Below are positions 40,564 to 49,749 of a stretch of 64,000 nucleotides of DNA, in pieces. The notes under the pieces are model-generated. The model searched no databases. It worked only from the letters and a program-made list of their open reading frames with translations, and was not told the origin of the DNA. The position numbers were made by a program, and so were the translations under genes. The DNA is from an uncultured Alphaproteobacteria bacterium (GTDB lineage: Bacteria > Pseudomonadota > Alphaproteobacteria > HIMB59). Positions within the stretch are counted from its first letter, which is position 1. Every line of letters starts with the position of its first letter. The stretch lies in contig CACBDV010000002.1 of NCBI GenBank assembly GCA_902538085.1, forward strand, positions 124,001 through 188,000, in the 5' to 3' direction.

Positions 40564-40665
40564 ATGAATAAACAATTAATTACTATTATCATTTTTTGTG
40601 GGATAGGGTTTGCAATCATAAGAATTTTACTAGAGTCATTTTTTCCTGGTGGAATATCACTTTGA
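40564..40665 (+). CDS. 33-residue single-span membrane peptide
   Basis: This short ORF (MNKQLITIIIFCGIGFAIIR onward, 33 residues) is one hydrophobic helix followed by LLESFFPGGISL. An ATG at 40561 would add one Met. The stop TGA overlaps the start TTG of the next gene as TTGA, matching coupled pairs elsewhere. It is supported by coupling and composition only. Confidence 0.4.
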   Translation: MNKQLITIIIFCGIGFAIIRILLESFFPGGISL

Positions 40666-40889
40666 ATGAAGATAAAAGAAAAAAAATTTGGAATAAAGTT
40701 CAGTTAATTGGGGACGAAATTCAATCAGTTTTGAAGCCCTCGCCTTTTCATTCAAGGGGTAGAAATGCATACGCACATATTGCACTCAGCATTAAAGAAA
40801 AATATGGATGCAGTTACAAAGATATTCCTGATGATCAATACGAAGAAGTCATTTTATTTTTAGAGCATTTGAGAAAAAATCCTAATTAA
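40662..40889 (+). CDS. Small ORF6C-like domain protein, TTG start
   Basis: The 75-residue protein begins NEDKRKKIWNKVQLIGDEIQ from TTG 40662. The second half, KEKYGCSYKDIPDDQYEEVI, resembles the ORF6C domain of phage and host regulators (YKDIP then acidic EAIxFL pattern). A longer reading from TTG 40596 is rejected because it overlaps the 33-residue ORF and adds low-quality sequence. Function unknown; may be phage-derived. Confidence 0.5.
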   Translation: MNEDKRKKIWNKVQLIGDEIQSVLKPSPFHSRGRNAYAHIALSIKEKYGCSYKDIPDDQYEEVILFLEHLRKNPN

Positions 40890-40936
40890 ATTGTCTTGAT
40901 TTTTTTCTGATAAACTTTATTTGTAAACTAAAAATT

Positions 40937-41335
40937 ATGCCTAGAACAAAAAGTTTAGCTACATTAATAGAACATTACGGGGAAGAAAGAATATATAACC
41001 CTAAATCAAATAAAGTGCCTGCTATTTATAAAATATTAAATAGGCATATCTTCAATAATCGCCTCAAACAACCAAAGATTACAATACGAAGAATGCATGG
41101 AGCTCTAGGTCTATTTGAATTTAATCCTTACGCTACAAAATTTTGTTACAAAATAACCATTCATAATAAATTTAAAAATTTTAGAGAATTTGTTGAAATT
41201 CTTGGTCATGAGATGGTTCATTACTACCAAAAACTAATTTTAAAACAAAATACTGCCAAACATAATAAGGAATTCTATAGTTTCAAAAATAAATTCAAAA
41301 AGTTAGGGCTTAATTTAAAAAGGGTATATAGATAA
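40937..41335 (+). CDS. SprT-like zinc metalloprotease-domain protein
   Basis: This 132-residue basic protein has the HExxH motif at residues 91-95 (GHEMVHYYQ) and a third ligand H109 in KHNKEFYSFKNKFKKLG, the SprT-like arrangement. It lacks the C-terminal zinc ribbon. Proteins of this family process DNA-protein cross-links (SPRTN) or are of unknown role in bacteria and phages. It ends 2 bases before the convergent aldolase gene. Confidence 0.72.
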   Translation: MPRTKSLATLIEHYGEERIYNPKSNKVPAIYKILNRHIFNNRLKQPKITIRRMHGALGLFEFNPYATKFCYKITIHNKFKNFREFVEILGHEMVHYYQKLILKQNTAKHNKEFYSFKNKFKKLGLNLKRVYR

Positions 41336-41337
41336 TT

Positions 41338-43368
41338 TTATCTAAACGAAGACTCTAAATTTCCACCATCTACAGTTATTACACTTGCGGTCGACTTATA
41401 AGACAAAGCTAAATGATAAAAAGCATCGGCTACATCTATTGCTTTAACTTCCTGTTTTAATAAGTTACCAGACATATATTGCTTAGTTGTTAAACCTCTT
41501 GCCTTAGATCTCTTTGTAATCATATCATTGGTCATTAAGCCACTTCTAATCCTATCAGCATTCACTCCATTAAAACGAATTCCATAATCACTGTACTCTG
41601 TTACATATTGTTTCATTAAAAATAATAGAGCAGCTTTTGTAAGACCATAGGCAGCATAATTTTTTCCAGGATTTACAGCTTGTTTAGAAATATTAAACAA
41701 AACTACTCCTCTGGTTTTTTGCCTTTTCATTATTTCAACTCCGTGTTTAACGAAATAGTGATGTGCAAAAAGGTTAAGATCAAAACTTTTATCAAATTGT
41801 TGCTTTGTGAGTTTTTCCAAAGACTCAACAGTAGCAAACCCTGCATTAGAAATAAGGATATCTACACCGCCATAAATAGCGGATATTTGTTTAAATACAT
41901 CCCTGACTTTATCTTCATTTGTGATATCACATTTTATATAACTCATCCCTGTTATATCCTGTTTGATATTTTTAGGGTTGATAATATCAATAATGATTAC
42001 ATCTGCTCCCTCTGCTTTAAACTTTAATGCTGTAATATAACCGATACCACCAAGGCCGCCTGTAACAACTGCTACCTGTCCTTTAAGTTTTTGAGATGAA
42101 TTTTTAATTTTTGCAAGCTCAAGGGGCCAATATTCCATTCTAAAAATTTCTTTTTCAGGTATTGACTTAAAATTTCCAAACTTAGCAGCCTGTAAAATTA
42201 CTGAGAGAGAATTTAAACCTACATCCATTGCTATTTTGGCATCTTTAAATGTTGGCCCTGTGGAAAAAATTCCAATGCCTTTTACTAAAATTAATCTTGG
42301 ATAAGGGTCTAACATTGAGGCGCTAGAGTTATATTTATGATTACGTTTAAAATATTTTTTATAATTATCTTTAAAATTTTCAATGGATTGAATAATGTTT
42401 TTTTCTAAATTATTAGTTTTTTCTTTTGATAAATCGATAATTAATGGTTTAGATTTAATCCTTATAACATGATCAGGTGTAACTGGTCCTTCATTTGTAA
42501 ATTTTTTTAAGTTAGGGTGTGAAAATAATTCGTCAAAGAATTTTGGTTTATTAAAATACACAATCTTTCTTTCAAAATCATCACCACGTTTATTGGCTAT
42601 TTGTTGCCTTATCAGGTTTGAAATTTCTGAAATGCTAATTTTTTTTTCAACGTATTTGCTTACTCTAATAAATTTAGATTTTTTTGTGAGCTCTTTTTCA
42701 GCCTTCGTTATATATTTAATCATTCTTTCGTAACTTTCTTTTGCATTATTTGCAAAAGTGAAAATTCCATGATTTAAAAGAATTAATCCTTTTACATTTG
42801 GATTTTTATCAAAAACCTCAGAAGCTTTTTTTGCTAATTCAAAACCAGGCATAATGTATGGAACAATACCCATTTCATCACCAAATACATGCTTACAAAT
42901 TTTTTCTGGATTAGGTTGATCAATAAGTGAGAGAATTGCATTAGAGTGCGAGTGATCAACGAATTTGTGAGGGAGGAACGCGTGTAAAAGAGTTTCTACA
43001 GAAGCATTTGGGAAAGAAGTATCAAGCATATATTTACGCTGATAATTAACCATTTGAAAGTCATCTAGCTTAGTTAGTTTTCTCATACCAAGAAGATTTT
43101 TCATTTCTAAAGCCGGGAAACCATCCTCCTCAATATTACCCATATCTTTCCCGCTACCTTTTACATAAATAATTTCCTCATTTTCACCAAGAAGTGTATC
43201 TAATGACGATTTCACCGATGTATTCCCTCCTCCATGCAGAACAACGGTAGGATCATTTCCCAAAAGTTGTGTTGTATAAATGCGAAGTGCTAAGTCTTTA
43301 GAAATACCTCTTTTTGCATATTTTTTGATGTAAGATTTCGCTTCGTTTTCGTTATATTTACTTTTCAT
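41338..43368 (-). CDS. Bifunctional class II aldolase / short-chain dehydrogenase (RhaD-type)
   Basis: The 676-residue fusion has an N-terminal class II aldolase domain (about 1-390: HGGGNTSVKSS, zinc ligands in FVDHSHSNAIL and LLNHGIFTF) and a C-terminal SDR domain (about 430-676: VVTGGLGGIGY, NAG at SNAGFATVE and YxxxK in YAAYGLTK). Similar fusions handle rhamnulose-1-phosphate and lactaldehyde. Here substrate is unproven because no rhamnose isomerase is present. It is the last gene of cluster 1. Confidence 0.88.
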   Translation of the reverse strand: MKSKYNENEAKSYIKKYAKRGISKDLALRIYTTQLLGNDPTVVLHGGGNTSVKSSLDTLLGENEEIIYVKGSGKDMGNIEEDGFPALEMKNLLGMRKLTKLDDFQMVNYQRKYMLDTSFPNASVETLLHAFLPHKFVDHSHSNAILSLIDQPNPEKICKHVFGDEMGIVPYIMPGFELAKKASEVFDKNPNVKGLILLNHGIFTFANNAKESYERMIKYITKAEKELTKKSKFIRVSKYVEKKISISEISNLIRQQIANKRGDDFERKIVYFNKPKFFDELFSHPNLKKFTNEGPVTPDHVIRIKSKPLIIDLSKEKTNNLEKNIIQSIENFKDNYKKYFKRNHKYNSSASMLDPYPRLILVKGIGIFSTGPTFKDAKIAMDVGLNSLSVILQAAKFGNFKSIPEKEIFRMEYWPLELAKIKNSSQKLKGQVAVVTGGLGGIGYITALKFKAEGADVIIIDIINPKNIKQDITGMSYIKCDITNEDKVRDVFKQISAIYGGVDILISNAGFATVESLEKLTKQQFDKSFDLNLFAHHYFVKHGVEIMKRQKTRGVVLFNISKQAVNPGKNYAAYGLTKAALLFLMKQYVTEYSDYGIRFNGVNADRIRSGLMTNDMITKRSKARGLTTKQYMSGNLLKQEVKAIDVADAFYHLALSYKSTASVITVDGGNLESSFR

Positions 43369-43387
43369 TGAATAAGCTAAGTATAAA

Positions 43388-44446
43388 TTAATCTATTCTT
43401 TTGGTTGATGAATGATCAAATAAATGTGCTTTTTCAATATTAATTGAAAGAGGAATGACATCACCATTTTTAATTGTGGTACGTCCACCATTTTGAACTA
43501 CTCTAAATTCGTTATTATCTAACATTGCTATAATATGAGTCTCTGAACCAGTTGTTTCTACTAAAACTACCTCTGCTTTGATATTTGAGCTTGGATCTAT
43601 GCTCACGTCAGTAGGTCTGATGCCATAAACTACACTTTGATTATTTAATACATTTTTTTTGGAGTGAGGTATATCCTGTGAGTTTAATTTAATACTACTC
43701 TTATCTGTTACAACTCCCTCAAGAAGATTAATTGCAGGAGTGCCAATAAAATCGGCAACAAATAAATTATTTGGTTTTTCATAAATTTCATTTGGAGTTG
43801 CTATTTGTTCAATAATACCATTGTTCATAATCACTATCTCGTCAGCCATAGTCATAGCCTCAATTTGATCATGAGTTACATAAATAGTGGTAGCATTTTG
43901 TTGATTATGTAATTTTCTAATCTCCAATCTCATATGAGCTCTTAGTTTTGCATCAAGATTTGACAATGGCTCATCGAACAAAAACACCTTTGGGTCTCTT
44001 ACTAATGCTCTACCCATAGCTACCCTTTGCCTTTGTCCACCTGACAGCTCTTTTGGTGTTCTGTTTAAAAAATCTGTTAAATTTAATACAGAAGCAGCCC
44101 ACTCAACTTTTTCTTTTATCTCTTGGCTAGCTATTTTTCTGATCTGTAAACTGAATGCAATATTATCAAAGACATTCATTTGAGGGTATAAAGCGTAGTT
44201 TTGAAAAACCATTGCTATATCTCTATCTCTTGGGTGGATATTATTAATAATGTCTCCACCTATTGAAATTTCCCCACTAGATATAGTTTCTAATCCAGCG
44301 GTCATTCTCAATAAAGTAGTCTTTCCACACCCTGAAGGGCCAAGTAAAACAACAAATTTTTGATTACCAATATTTAGATTTATATCTTTTAGTACCTCTA
44401 CAGAACCAAAGTTTTTTTTAATATTTATATATTCTACTTCAGACAT
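43388..44446 (-). CDS. Sugar ABC transporter ATP-binding protein (MalK/UgpC type)
   Basis: The 352-residue ATPase has canonical CUT1 motifs: Walker A GPSGCGKTT, Q-loop MVFQNYALYP, signature LSGGQRQR, Walker B LFDEPLSNLDAKLR and H-loop YVTHDQIEAMT. The C-terminal TOBE region follows. It should energise the divergent permeases at 49.7-52.4 kb. It overlaps the dehydrogenase gene upstream by 8 bases. Confidence 0.93.
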   Translation of the reverse strand: MSEVEYINIKKNFGSVEVLKDINLNIGNQKFVVLLGPSGCGKTTLLRMTAGLETISSGEISIGGDIINNIHPRDRDIAMVFQNYALYPQMNVFDNIAFSLQIRKIASQEIKEKVEWAASVLNLTDFLNRTPKELSGGQRQRVAMGRALVRDPKVFLFDEPLSNLDAKLRAHMRLEIRKLHNQQNATTIYVTHDQIEAMTMADEIVIMNNGIIEQIATPNEIYEKPNNLFVADFIGTPAINLLEGVVTDKSSIKLNSQDIPHSKKNVLNNQSVVYGIRPTDVSIDPSSNIKAEVVLVETTGSETHIIAMLDNNEFRVVQNGGRTTIKNGDVIPLSINIEKAHLFDHSSTKRID

Positions 44447-45740
44447 TTATTAATTCATCTAGTTGATTGCTATCCCCGGCTAGATCAAGAATAGTGTATC
44501 GATCCCTTATGAACCTAGCATATCTTAGAGCATCTTTATAAAAATTACTATCAAGTTTAGCGTCTTCTGGAGTTCTTAATGCGCCGCACTCTCCCATAGA
44601 ATTCCAAATAATGTCAAAGTCTAACATTTTCTCTCTTAGGGGTTGGACAAATTCGAGCCAGTTCTTGTGAAAAAAGTTATTTATCATCTCTGCTCTCTTT
44701 TCATCGAATATTTTTGTCTTCATTGCATCATAAATTGTGTCTAACATTTGATGACCAAGTTTTTGAATAATTTCTTGCTCAGGTATTTGAGTTGGTTTTA
44801 TTATTGGTGGAGTATCTTTATTTAGAATAGAATTTTGGATTTTTGAAATACTAATAGTTGCAATTCCTACTTGTTCTCCATGAGAGGTTCCGGGATGGTT
44901 GTCTTTTGCAAACATATCTATGTAATGAGAAATTCCATGTTCACCCATACTTCCCACATGAGTTGTCTGTGTAAATGATGTGCCTAATCCCATTATTGCA
45001 GAGATACGTGTAAGTAAAGCAAGAGCTTCTATATCTCCTTTTGCAATTAATGAAGCGTTTTCAATCATATCTTTCTCATATAAAGCTAAAAGAGAATACG
45101 GTGCTGTTTGATAATCAGTCTTTAAAATTTTATGAGACATCAACCAATCAACTTGTGCAGTTGTTCGACAAATTACATCTGCAAAAGCAGCAGCTGTAAG
45201 TCTTTTGGGACACATGCTGAGAACCTCTAAATCAAAGAAGACACCTTGTGCATAATGCGCAACCAATGATTTTTTGATTCCATCAAAAGATATAGAGGCT
45301 GTGCCTGTTGTGTAAGCATTCATGGGAGTGGTCGCAAAGACAGAGTATGATTTTTTTTCAAGAAAAGTTGCATACTTTATACTATCGCTGACTGTACCTG
45401 ACCCAACTGCAATAACTCCATCGTAATCTTTAATTTTTTTTCTTAAAAATTCTACACCTTCTATACTTGAAGATGGGCTCTCCCATATATACTCATCTGC
45501 TTTTACTTTACCTTGAAGATTTTTATAAATTCTTGAACCAAGGGCTTTGTATGTAAATTGATCACTTACAATAAGAAGATTTTGGTTTGGATGTAATTGA
45601 GAAATCAATAATGACTCTTTGCCGTCTAAGCTTTTATCTATTTCAATTTTTTTAATTGGGATACCGTATTTTTTTTTATCTTCAGGGTTAACCCATTTGC
45701 CTGCAATTAGATCTTTTATTACACCATTATAATCACTCAT
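44439..45740 (-). CDS. Iron-type alcohol dehydrogenase, glycerol-1-phosphate dehydrogenase-like
   Basis: The 433-residue enzyme resembles sn-glycerol-1-phosphate dehydrogenase/AraM: NAD loop GVIAVGSGTVSDSIKYAT and TTPMNAYTTGTASIS. Metal ligands appear in FADVICRTTAQVDWL (Asp), HVGSMGEHGISHYIDM and HPGTSHGEQVGIA (His). In this setting it likely oxidises or reduces a polyol phosphate; the stereochemistry is open. Coupled to the kinase (4-base overlap). Confidence 0.8.
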   Translation of the reverse strand: MSDYNGVIKDLIAGKWVNPEDKKKYGIPIKKIEIDKSLDGKESLLISQLHPNQNLLIVSDQFTYKALGSRIYKNLQGKVKADEYIWESPSSSIEGVEFLRKKIKDYDGVIAVGSGTVSDSIKYATFLEKKSYSVFATTPMNAYTTGTASISFDGIKKSLVAHYAQGVFFDLEVLSMCPKRLTAAAFADVICRTTAQVDWLMSHKILKTDYQTAPYSLLALYEKDMIENASLIAKGDIEALALLTRISAIMGLGTSFTQTTHVGSMGEHGISHYIDMFAKDNHPGTSHGEQVGIATISISKIQNSILNKDTPPIIKPTQIPEQEIIQKLGHQMLDTIYDAMKTKIFDEKRAEMINNFFHKNWLEFVQPLREKMLDFDIIWNSMGECGALRTPEDAKLDSNFYKDALRYARFIRDRYTILDLAGDSNQLDELINV

Positions 45741-47257
45741 GATTTATATTTTTCAGTAAATTGAACAAGAGATTTATTAATTGATTTATTTGAGTCATAA
45801 ACATTTTGGTAAATATTAATTAAATCTTGATATTTTGATTTGTTATCTAAGTTAGGTTCAATAAGTCGAGTTTTCCCTGACATATTTTCTGCAGACTCTT
45901 TTATGCTGCTATACCAACCTGCGCCATAAGCAGCTATCATACCAGCGCCCAATGAAGATGCTTCTACAGTGTCAGCAATAAGTACATTCTTTCCAGAAGC
46001 ATCAGCCAACATTTGCACCCATGCAGGACTATTCGCACCTCCTCCTATTGCAAGATATTCTTTTACATTTATGCCTGTTTCTTTTTCGATATTTTGAGTT
46101 CTAAAAACGGAGTCTAGGGTCAATCCCTCTAATATCGATCTATAAACATGGTAGGGGGTATGGCTTATACTTAAACCTACTATAATTCCTCTTGCATAAG
46201 AGTCCCAATAAGGATCCATTACTCCACCAGTGTATGGTTGTAAAATCAATCCATCACTTCCAATTGGTATTTTATTAATTTGTTCCTCTAGGTTTTTAAA
46301 AAAATTTGGATCCTTCCTATCACCATGAATAAATTGGTCAACATACCAGTTGACAAGTAAAGCTCCTGACAATAGAACATTTTCCATTATAAAACCTTCT
46401 CCGTGTGCAGCAATTTCTGTTCTCCAATTTTTTGAAATTTTATAATCCTCTGACCAAACCCCGGAAACGACGGCTGTTCCAAGATTAATATATGCTCTAT
46501 CTGATTTTGTACAATTTGTACCAAGACCAGCAAGTTGCCCATCGCCCCCTGCAGCAAAAATACTTAAACCCTCTTTTAAACCAGTTTGGTGAGATGCATC
46601 CTTTGAGACTTTGCCTATGCAAGTTCCTGGTTTGAAAGATTTAGGAAGTCTTGATTCATCAATACTCAAGTGTTCCAATATATCTTTAGACCAACATTTA
46701 TTAACAACATCAAACATTCCATGAGGATCCGAACTAATCCAACCGGTGTTAAATTCCCCTGATAATCTATGAACTAAGAAAGCTTGAACATCTGCAAAAC
46801 AGGCAACTTCATCAAATATTTTTTTTTCATTTTTCTTAAGCCAATAAACTCTATAAAGACATGGACATGGATCTTTTGGACGTCCTGTGATTTTGTGAAT
46901 TTGGCCTTCACCCATTATAGAATTCAACTCTTCTACTTCCTCTATAGATCTTTTGTCCATCCAGACTGTAGCTGGGTAGACTGCTTTCCCTGATTTATCT
47001 AATTTTGCTAAAGTTTCACGTTGATTAGATATGGCTAGCCCTTCAACTTTAGTCATATCTATTTTTTTAGCTAAATCATTGGATGATACGCAAAAAGCTT
47101 TCCACCAATCCTCGACATCCTGTTCGAATTTTTCAAGACTTGGATTGTTTAAAGGAATATCACATCTGCCCTCGGCGATCGCATTACCTTTATCATCCCA
47201 TGCAATTGCTTTTGTTGATTGTGTAGAACTGTCGACGCCAATAACTAGACGTGTCAT
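45737..47257 (-). CDS. FGGY carbohydrate kinase (xylulokinase-like)
   Basis: This 506-residue kinase has phosphate-binding loop GVDSSTQSTKAIAWD, the interdomain AISNQRETLAKLD, WMDKRS, and the C-terminal GGGANSPAWVQMLAD. It would phosphorylate a sugar or polyol after import. Neighbours (SDR, G1PDH-like, aldolase) point to a keto-pentose or similar but do not settle it. Confidence 0.85.
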   Translation of the reverse strand: MTRLVIGVDSSTQSTKAIAWDDKGNAIAEGRCDIPLNNPSLEKFEQDVEDWWKAFCVSSNDLAKKIDMTKVEGLAISNQRETLAKLDKSGKAVYPATVWMDKRSIEEVEELNSIMGEGQIHKITGRPKDPCPCLYRVYWLKKNEKKIFDEVACFADVQAFLVHRLSGEFNTGWISSDPHGMFDVVNKCWSKDILEHLSIDESRLPKSFKPGTCIGKVSKDASHQTGLKEGLSIFAAGGDGQLAGLGTNCTKSDRAYINLGTAVVSGVWSEDYKISKNWRTEIAAHGEGFIMENVLLSGALLVNWYVDQFIHGDRKDPNFFKNLEEQINKIPIGSDGLILQPYTGGVMDPYWDSYARGIIVGLSISHTPYHVYRSILEGLTLDSVFRTQNIEKETGINVKEYLAIGGGANSPAWVQMLADASGKNVLIADTVEASSLGAGMIAAYGAGWYSSIKESAENMSGKTRLIEPNLDNKSKYQDLINIYQNVYDSNKSINKSLVQFTEKYKS

Positions 47258-47980
47258 TTAGTAATCTTGTTTTGTAGGAGTCACTACCACTTCTTGCATG
47301 ATAACATTTTGTGGCATTTCATATGCAAAAAGTATCATTTTTGCAACATAGTCTGGGGATATTCTTCCTCCAATTCTTTCGATATTTTTTTTATAAGCTT
47401 CTAAAGTGTTAGGGTCGGTAATTCCATTTAAAACTTCTGCTTCAATATTTCCAGGTGACATTACTATCACTCTAACATTATGCGGTGACAGATAACCTCT
47501 AATACTCTCTGATATTGCATGGACAAAAAATTTTGTCCCACAATAGACTGTATGATCTTCATAAATTTTTCTTCCTGCTATTGAACTCATATTAACTATA
47601 GTGCCACCCTTTCGGGCTTTCATGTTGCTCATCACAGCATAAATTCCATTCATTACACCTTTCGTGTTAACATCAATCATTTCATCCCATTCAGATGGAT
47701 CTTGAGTTCCAATTTCTGCAAGTCTGGCCACACCAGCATTGTTAAAAATCATGTCAGTTGGTCCATACTCTTTTTCAGCCTCACGTATAGCAGCTATAAG
47801 TTCTTCTCTATCTCGAACATCTACTTTTCTACACATTGAGTTTTCTAATTTAAACGACTCCATTATATCTAATCTTCTTGCTATCAATAAAGTAGGGTAC
47901 CCTGCCTTTGAAAACGCTTTTGCAGTAGCGGCACCTATACCGCTGCTTGCACCAGTTATAACTGCTAAAGGTTTTTTCAT
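47258..47980 (-). CDS. SDR-family oxidoreductase
   Basis: This 240-residue NAD(P)-dependent dehydrogenase has TGxxxGIG in AVITGASSGIGAATAKAF, NNAG in FNNAGVARL, catalytic Ser in NMSSIAG and YxxxK in YCGTKFF. Start at 47980 (MKKPLAVITGAS) is preferred over an ATG 15 bases upstream. It is separated from the binding-protein gene by a 12-bp-stem hairpin. Confidence 0.86.
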   Translation of the reverse strand: MKKPLAVITGASSGIGAATAKAFSKAGYPTLLIARRLDIMESFKLENSMCRKVDVRDREELIAAIREAEKEYGPTDMIFNNAGVARLAEIGTQDPSEWDEMIDVNTKGVMNGIYAVMSNMKARKGGTIVNMSSIAGRKIYEDHTVYCGTKFFVHAISESIRGYLSPHNVRVIVMSPGNIEAEVLNGITDPNTLEAYKKNIERIGGRISPDYVAKMILFAYEMPQNVIMQEVVVTPTKQDY

Positions 47981-47999
47981 ATTTTTACCTAACACATTA

Positions 48000-48028
48000 T
48001 AACTAGGGTGGTTAAACCACCCTAGTTA
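48000..48028. other. Perfect 12-bp hairpin between binding-protein and SDR genes
   Basis: TAACTAGGGTGG (48000-48011) pairs with CCACCCTAGTTA (48017-48028) around a 5-base loop. On the minus strand, the direction of the operon, no T run follows, so it is not a clean terminator there; on the plus strand T7 follows, so it could stop readthrough in that direction. Position after a periplasmic-binding-protein gene suggests an mRNA-stabilising or attenuating stem, as known for malE and similar operons. Confidence 0.7.
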
Positions 48029-48038
48029 ATTTTTTTAA

Positions 48039-49556
48039 TTAAACCCCAACAGTTTTGTTGAAGTTTTTAGCAATAGTGTCTAAACACTCTTTCGCTGAAC
48101 CATACTCACCGGCCCAGTATCTTCCTAATTCTATAGGTATCATGTTACTAGACATATCTGCCCACTCAGGTAGGTCTGGTTCTGATCCCATGTCATTGAA
48201 GATTGCATCTCTAACAACATCAAGGTGGCGGGTTGTACCGTTACCACTTCTGTTATTAGCTTTGATACGCTCATCATCATAGACAGCTGATCTAGTTGGA
48301 CCAGTACCACCACCAAGTGCAGTGATGTAGACTTGTGTTTCATAGCTAGTTGCCCATTGAGCAAATAACCAAGCTGCATCTTTATTTTTTGAATATTTAG
48401 AGACAGCTAGTGAAGATCCACCTTGGTGTGCAACACCTGGAATTTCACCATAACCACAATCATTTGTTGATCTTAAAGGACTTGCTGGAGCTGGGCAGGC
48501 TGCTGCCATCATTTTTCCTTGAACAGCAGACTCATCTGAGTCCCACCATGGGAAGAATTCACCCCATGAGATTGTTTGAGCAGAACCACCTTGAAGGATA
48601 TCCTGTCCTTGACCATCCCATGTCCAACTTGTAACGCCCGAAGGCATGTACTCTTTAAGTTTAGTCCAGTAATCCATACCAGCAAGGCCATTTGCATCAT
48701 TACCAGCAAAGCTTCCATCAGGATTGGTAATTGAACCACCAAATGCCCATGCGAACATTGTCCAGTCACACTCTAAGCTGTAGTGTCCTGATTTCATCTG
48801 ACCGTTGGTACCATATATTGGTCTTCCGTCAGGATTTAAATGACCGAGTTTTGCTGCCTGAATTACTTGTGCATTGCTCATGTACTGATCAAATGTTGTT
48901 GGAACACTTAGTCCAAGCTCTTTGTAAACATCATCTCTGTACATCATAATAAAGACAGGAATGTCATAAGGAACACCAACCATAGTGCCGTCGTACATGG
49001 AAATACCATCCACGAGAGGTCCTAAGAAGTCGTCAAAGTTATAATTAGGCATTGCCAAGTCAGGCTTTGCTGCATAAAGTTCTCGAGGGTCTTCTGCATC
49101 ACCCCTGAAAGCTGCCATCCAACTCTGATCTAGATAATAAGTATCATAAGTTCCTAATCCTGAGGCAACGTCTAAAGTTAGTTTCTGTAAAACTTGCTCT
49201 AGAGGTAGAACCTCGATGTTAACCTTAATCCCTGTAACTTCCTCGAAGAAAGGTTTTAAAGTTGAGTTAATTGCATTGGATGGAGGAGTTGACTCAGTAG
49301 CCAAAGAAACTGTTTGGCCTCTGAAAGGAGATGATACATCTCTTAACCAATCCATCATGTCCCCTCTCCATTCAATGTGAGAACCTGCATGAGCTTGAGG
49401 TATAAACTTCCTACTCATAGTTCCCATTGTGCCCAAGCAACCAGCGCCTAGTCCAAGCATTCCGGCATTTTTAAGAAAATCTCTTCTCTTCATACTACCG
49501 TTAACATACTTGCCTACGACATTTGCAAGGTGCATTTTTCTATACATATCGCGCAT
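48039..49556 (-). CDS. ABC transporter sugar-binding protein, Tat-exported
   Basis: The 505-residue solute-binding protein (family 1) has a twin-arginine signal MKRRDFLKNAGMLGLGAGCL preceded by a 20-residue n-region; ATG 49556 has GGAGGG about 8 bases upstream, so the longer reading to 49631 is rejected. Conserved body: SLATESTPPSNAINSTLKPF, VNIEVLPLEQVLQKLTLDVA. Its G/C use is higher than neighbours, consistent with high expression. Substrate unknown; works with the divergent permeases. Confidence 0.9.
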   Translation of the reverse strand: MRDMYRKMHLANVVGKYVNGSMKRRDFLKNAGMLGLGAGCLGTMGTMSRKFIPQAHAGSHIEWRGDMMDWLRDVSSPFRGQTVSLATESTPPSNAINSTLKPFFEEVTGIKVNIEVLPLEQVLQKLTLDVASGLGTYDTYYLDQSWMAAFRGDAEDPRELYAAKPDLAMPNYNFDDFLGPLVDGISMYDGTMVGVPYDIPVFIMMYRDDVYKELGLSVPTTFDQYMSNAQVIQAAKLGHLNPDGRPIYGTNGQMKSGHYSLECDWTMFAWAFGGSITNPDGSFAGNDANGLAGMDYWTKLKEYMPSGVTSWTWDGQGQDILQGGSAQTISWGEFFPWWDSDESAVQGKMMAAACPAPASPLRSTNDCGYGEIPGVAHQGGSSLAVSKYSKNKDAAWLFAQWATSYETQVYITALGGGTGPTRSAVYDDERIKANNRSGNGTTRHLDVVRDAIFNDMGSEPDLPEWADMSSNMIPIELGRYWAGEYGSAKECLDTIAKNFNKTVGV

Positions 49557-49749
49557 ATGAATATCCCTCCGATATAAAATTTTTGCATAATCATCCATGC
49601 TAATCAAGAAGCTTGGTATAGTTATGCACACATTAATAATTTATTATGTTGACTTCCTCTTATTATCTTTAGGTTGATTTAGAATATTTAATAAGAAAAT
49701 AAAGGTATTTTAAAATAAACTCTTTTAAATTTAAGTGTATAGTCTCACT
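49557..49749. promoter_or_regulatory. Divergent promoter region of cluster 1
   Basis: This 193-base gap separates the minus-strand binding-protein/catabolic operon from the plus-strand permease operon, so both promoters must lie here or nearby. Plus-strand TTGACT (49650-49655 region) is a possible -35, but no convincing -10 follows. No clear operator palindrome was seen. Confidence 0.35.

Noticed and set aside
40596-40661. A longer reading of the ORF6C-like gene
   Set aside because: It overlaps the coupled membrane peptide and adds residues without homology; TTG 40662 fits the coupling better.
49557-49631. A longer start for the binding protein
   Set aside because: The ATG at 49556 has a ribosome binding site and directly precedes the Tat signal region; the upstream extension would displace it.
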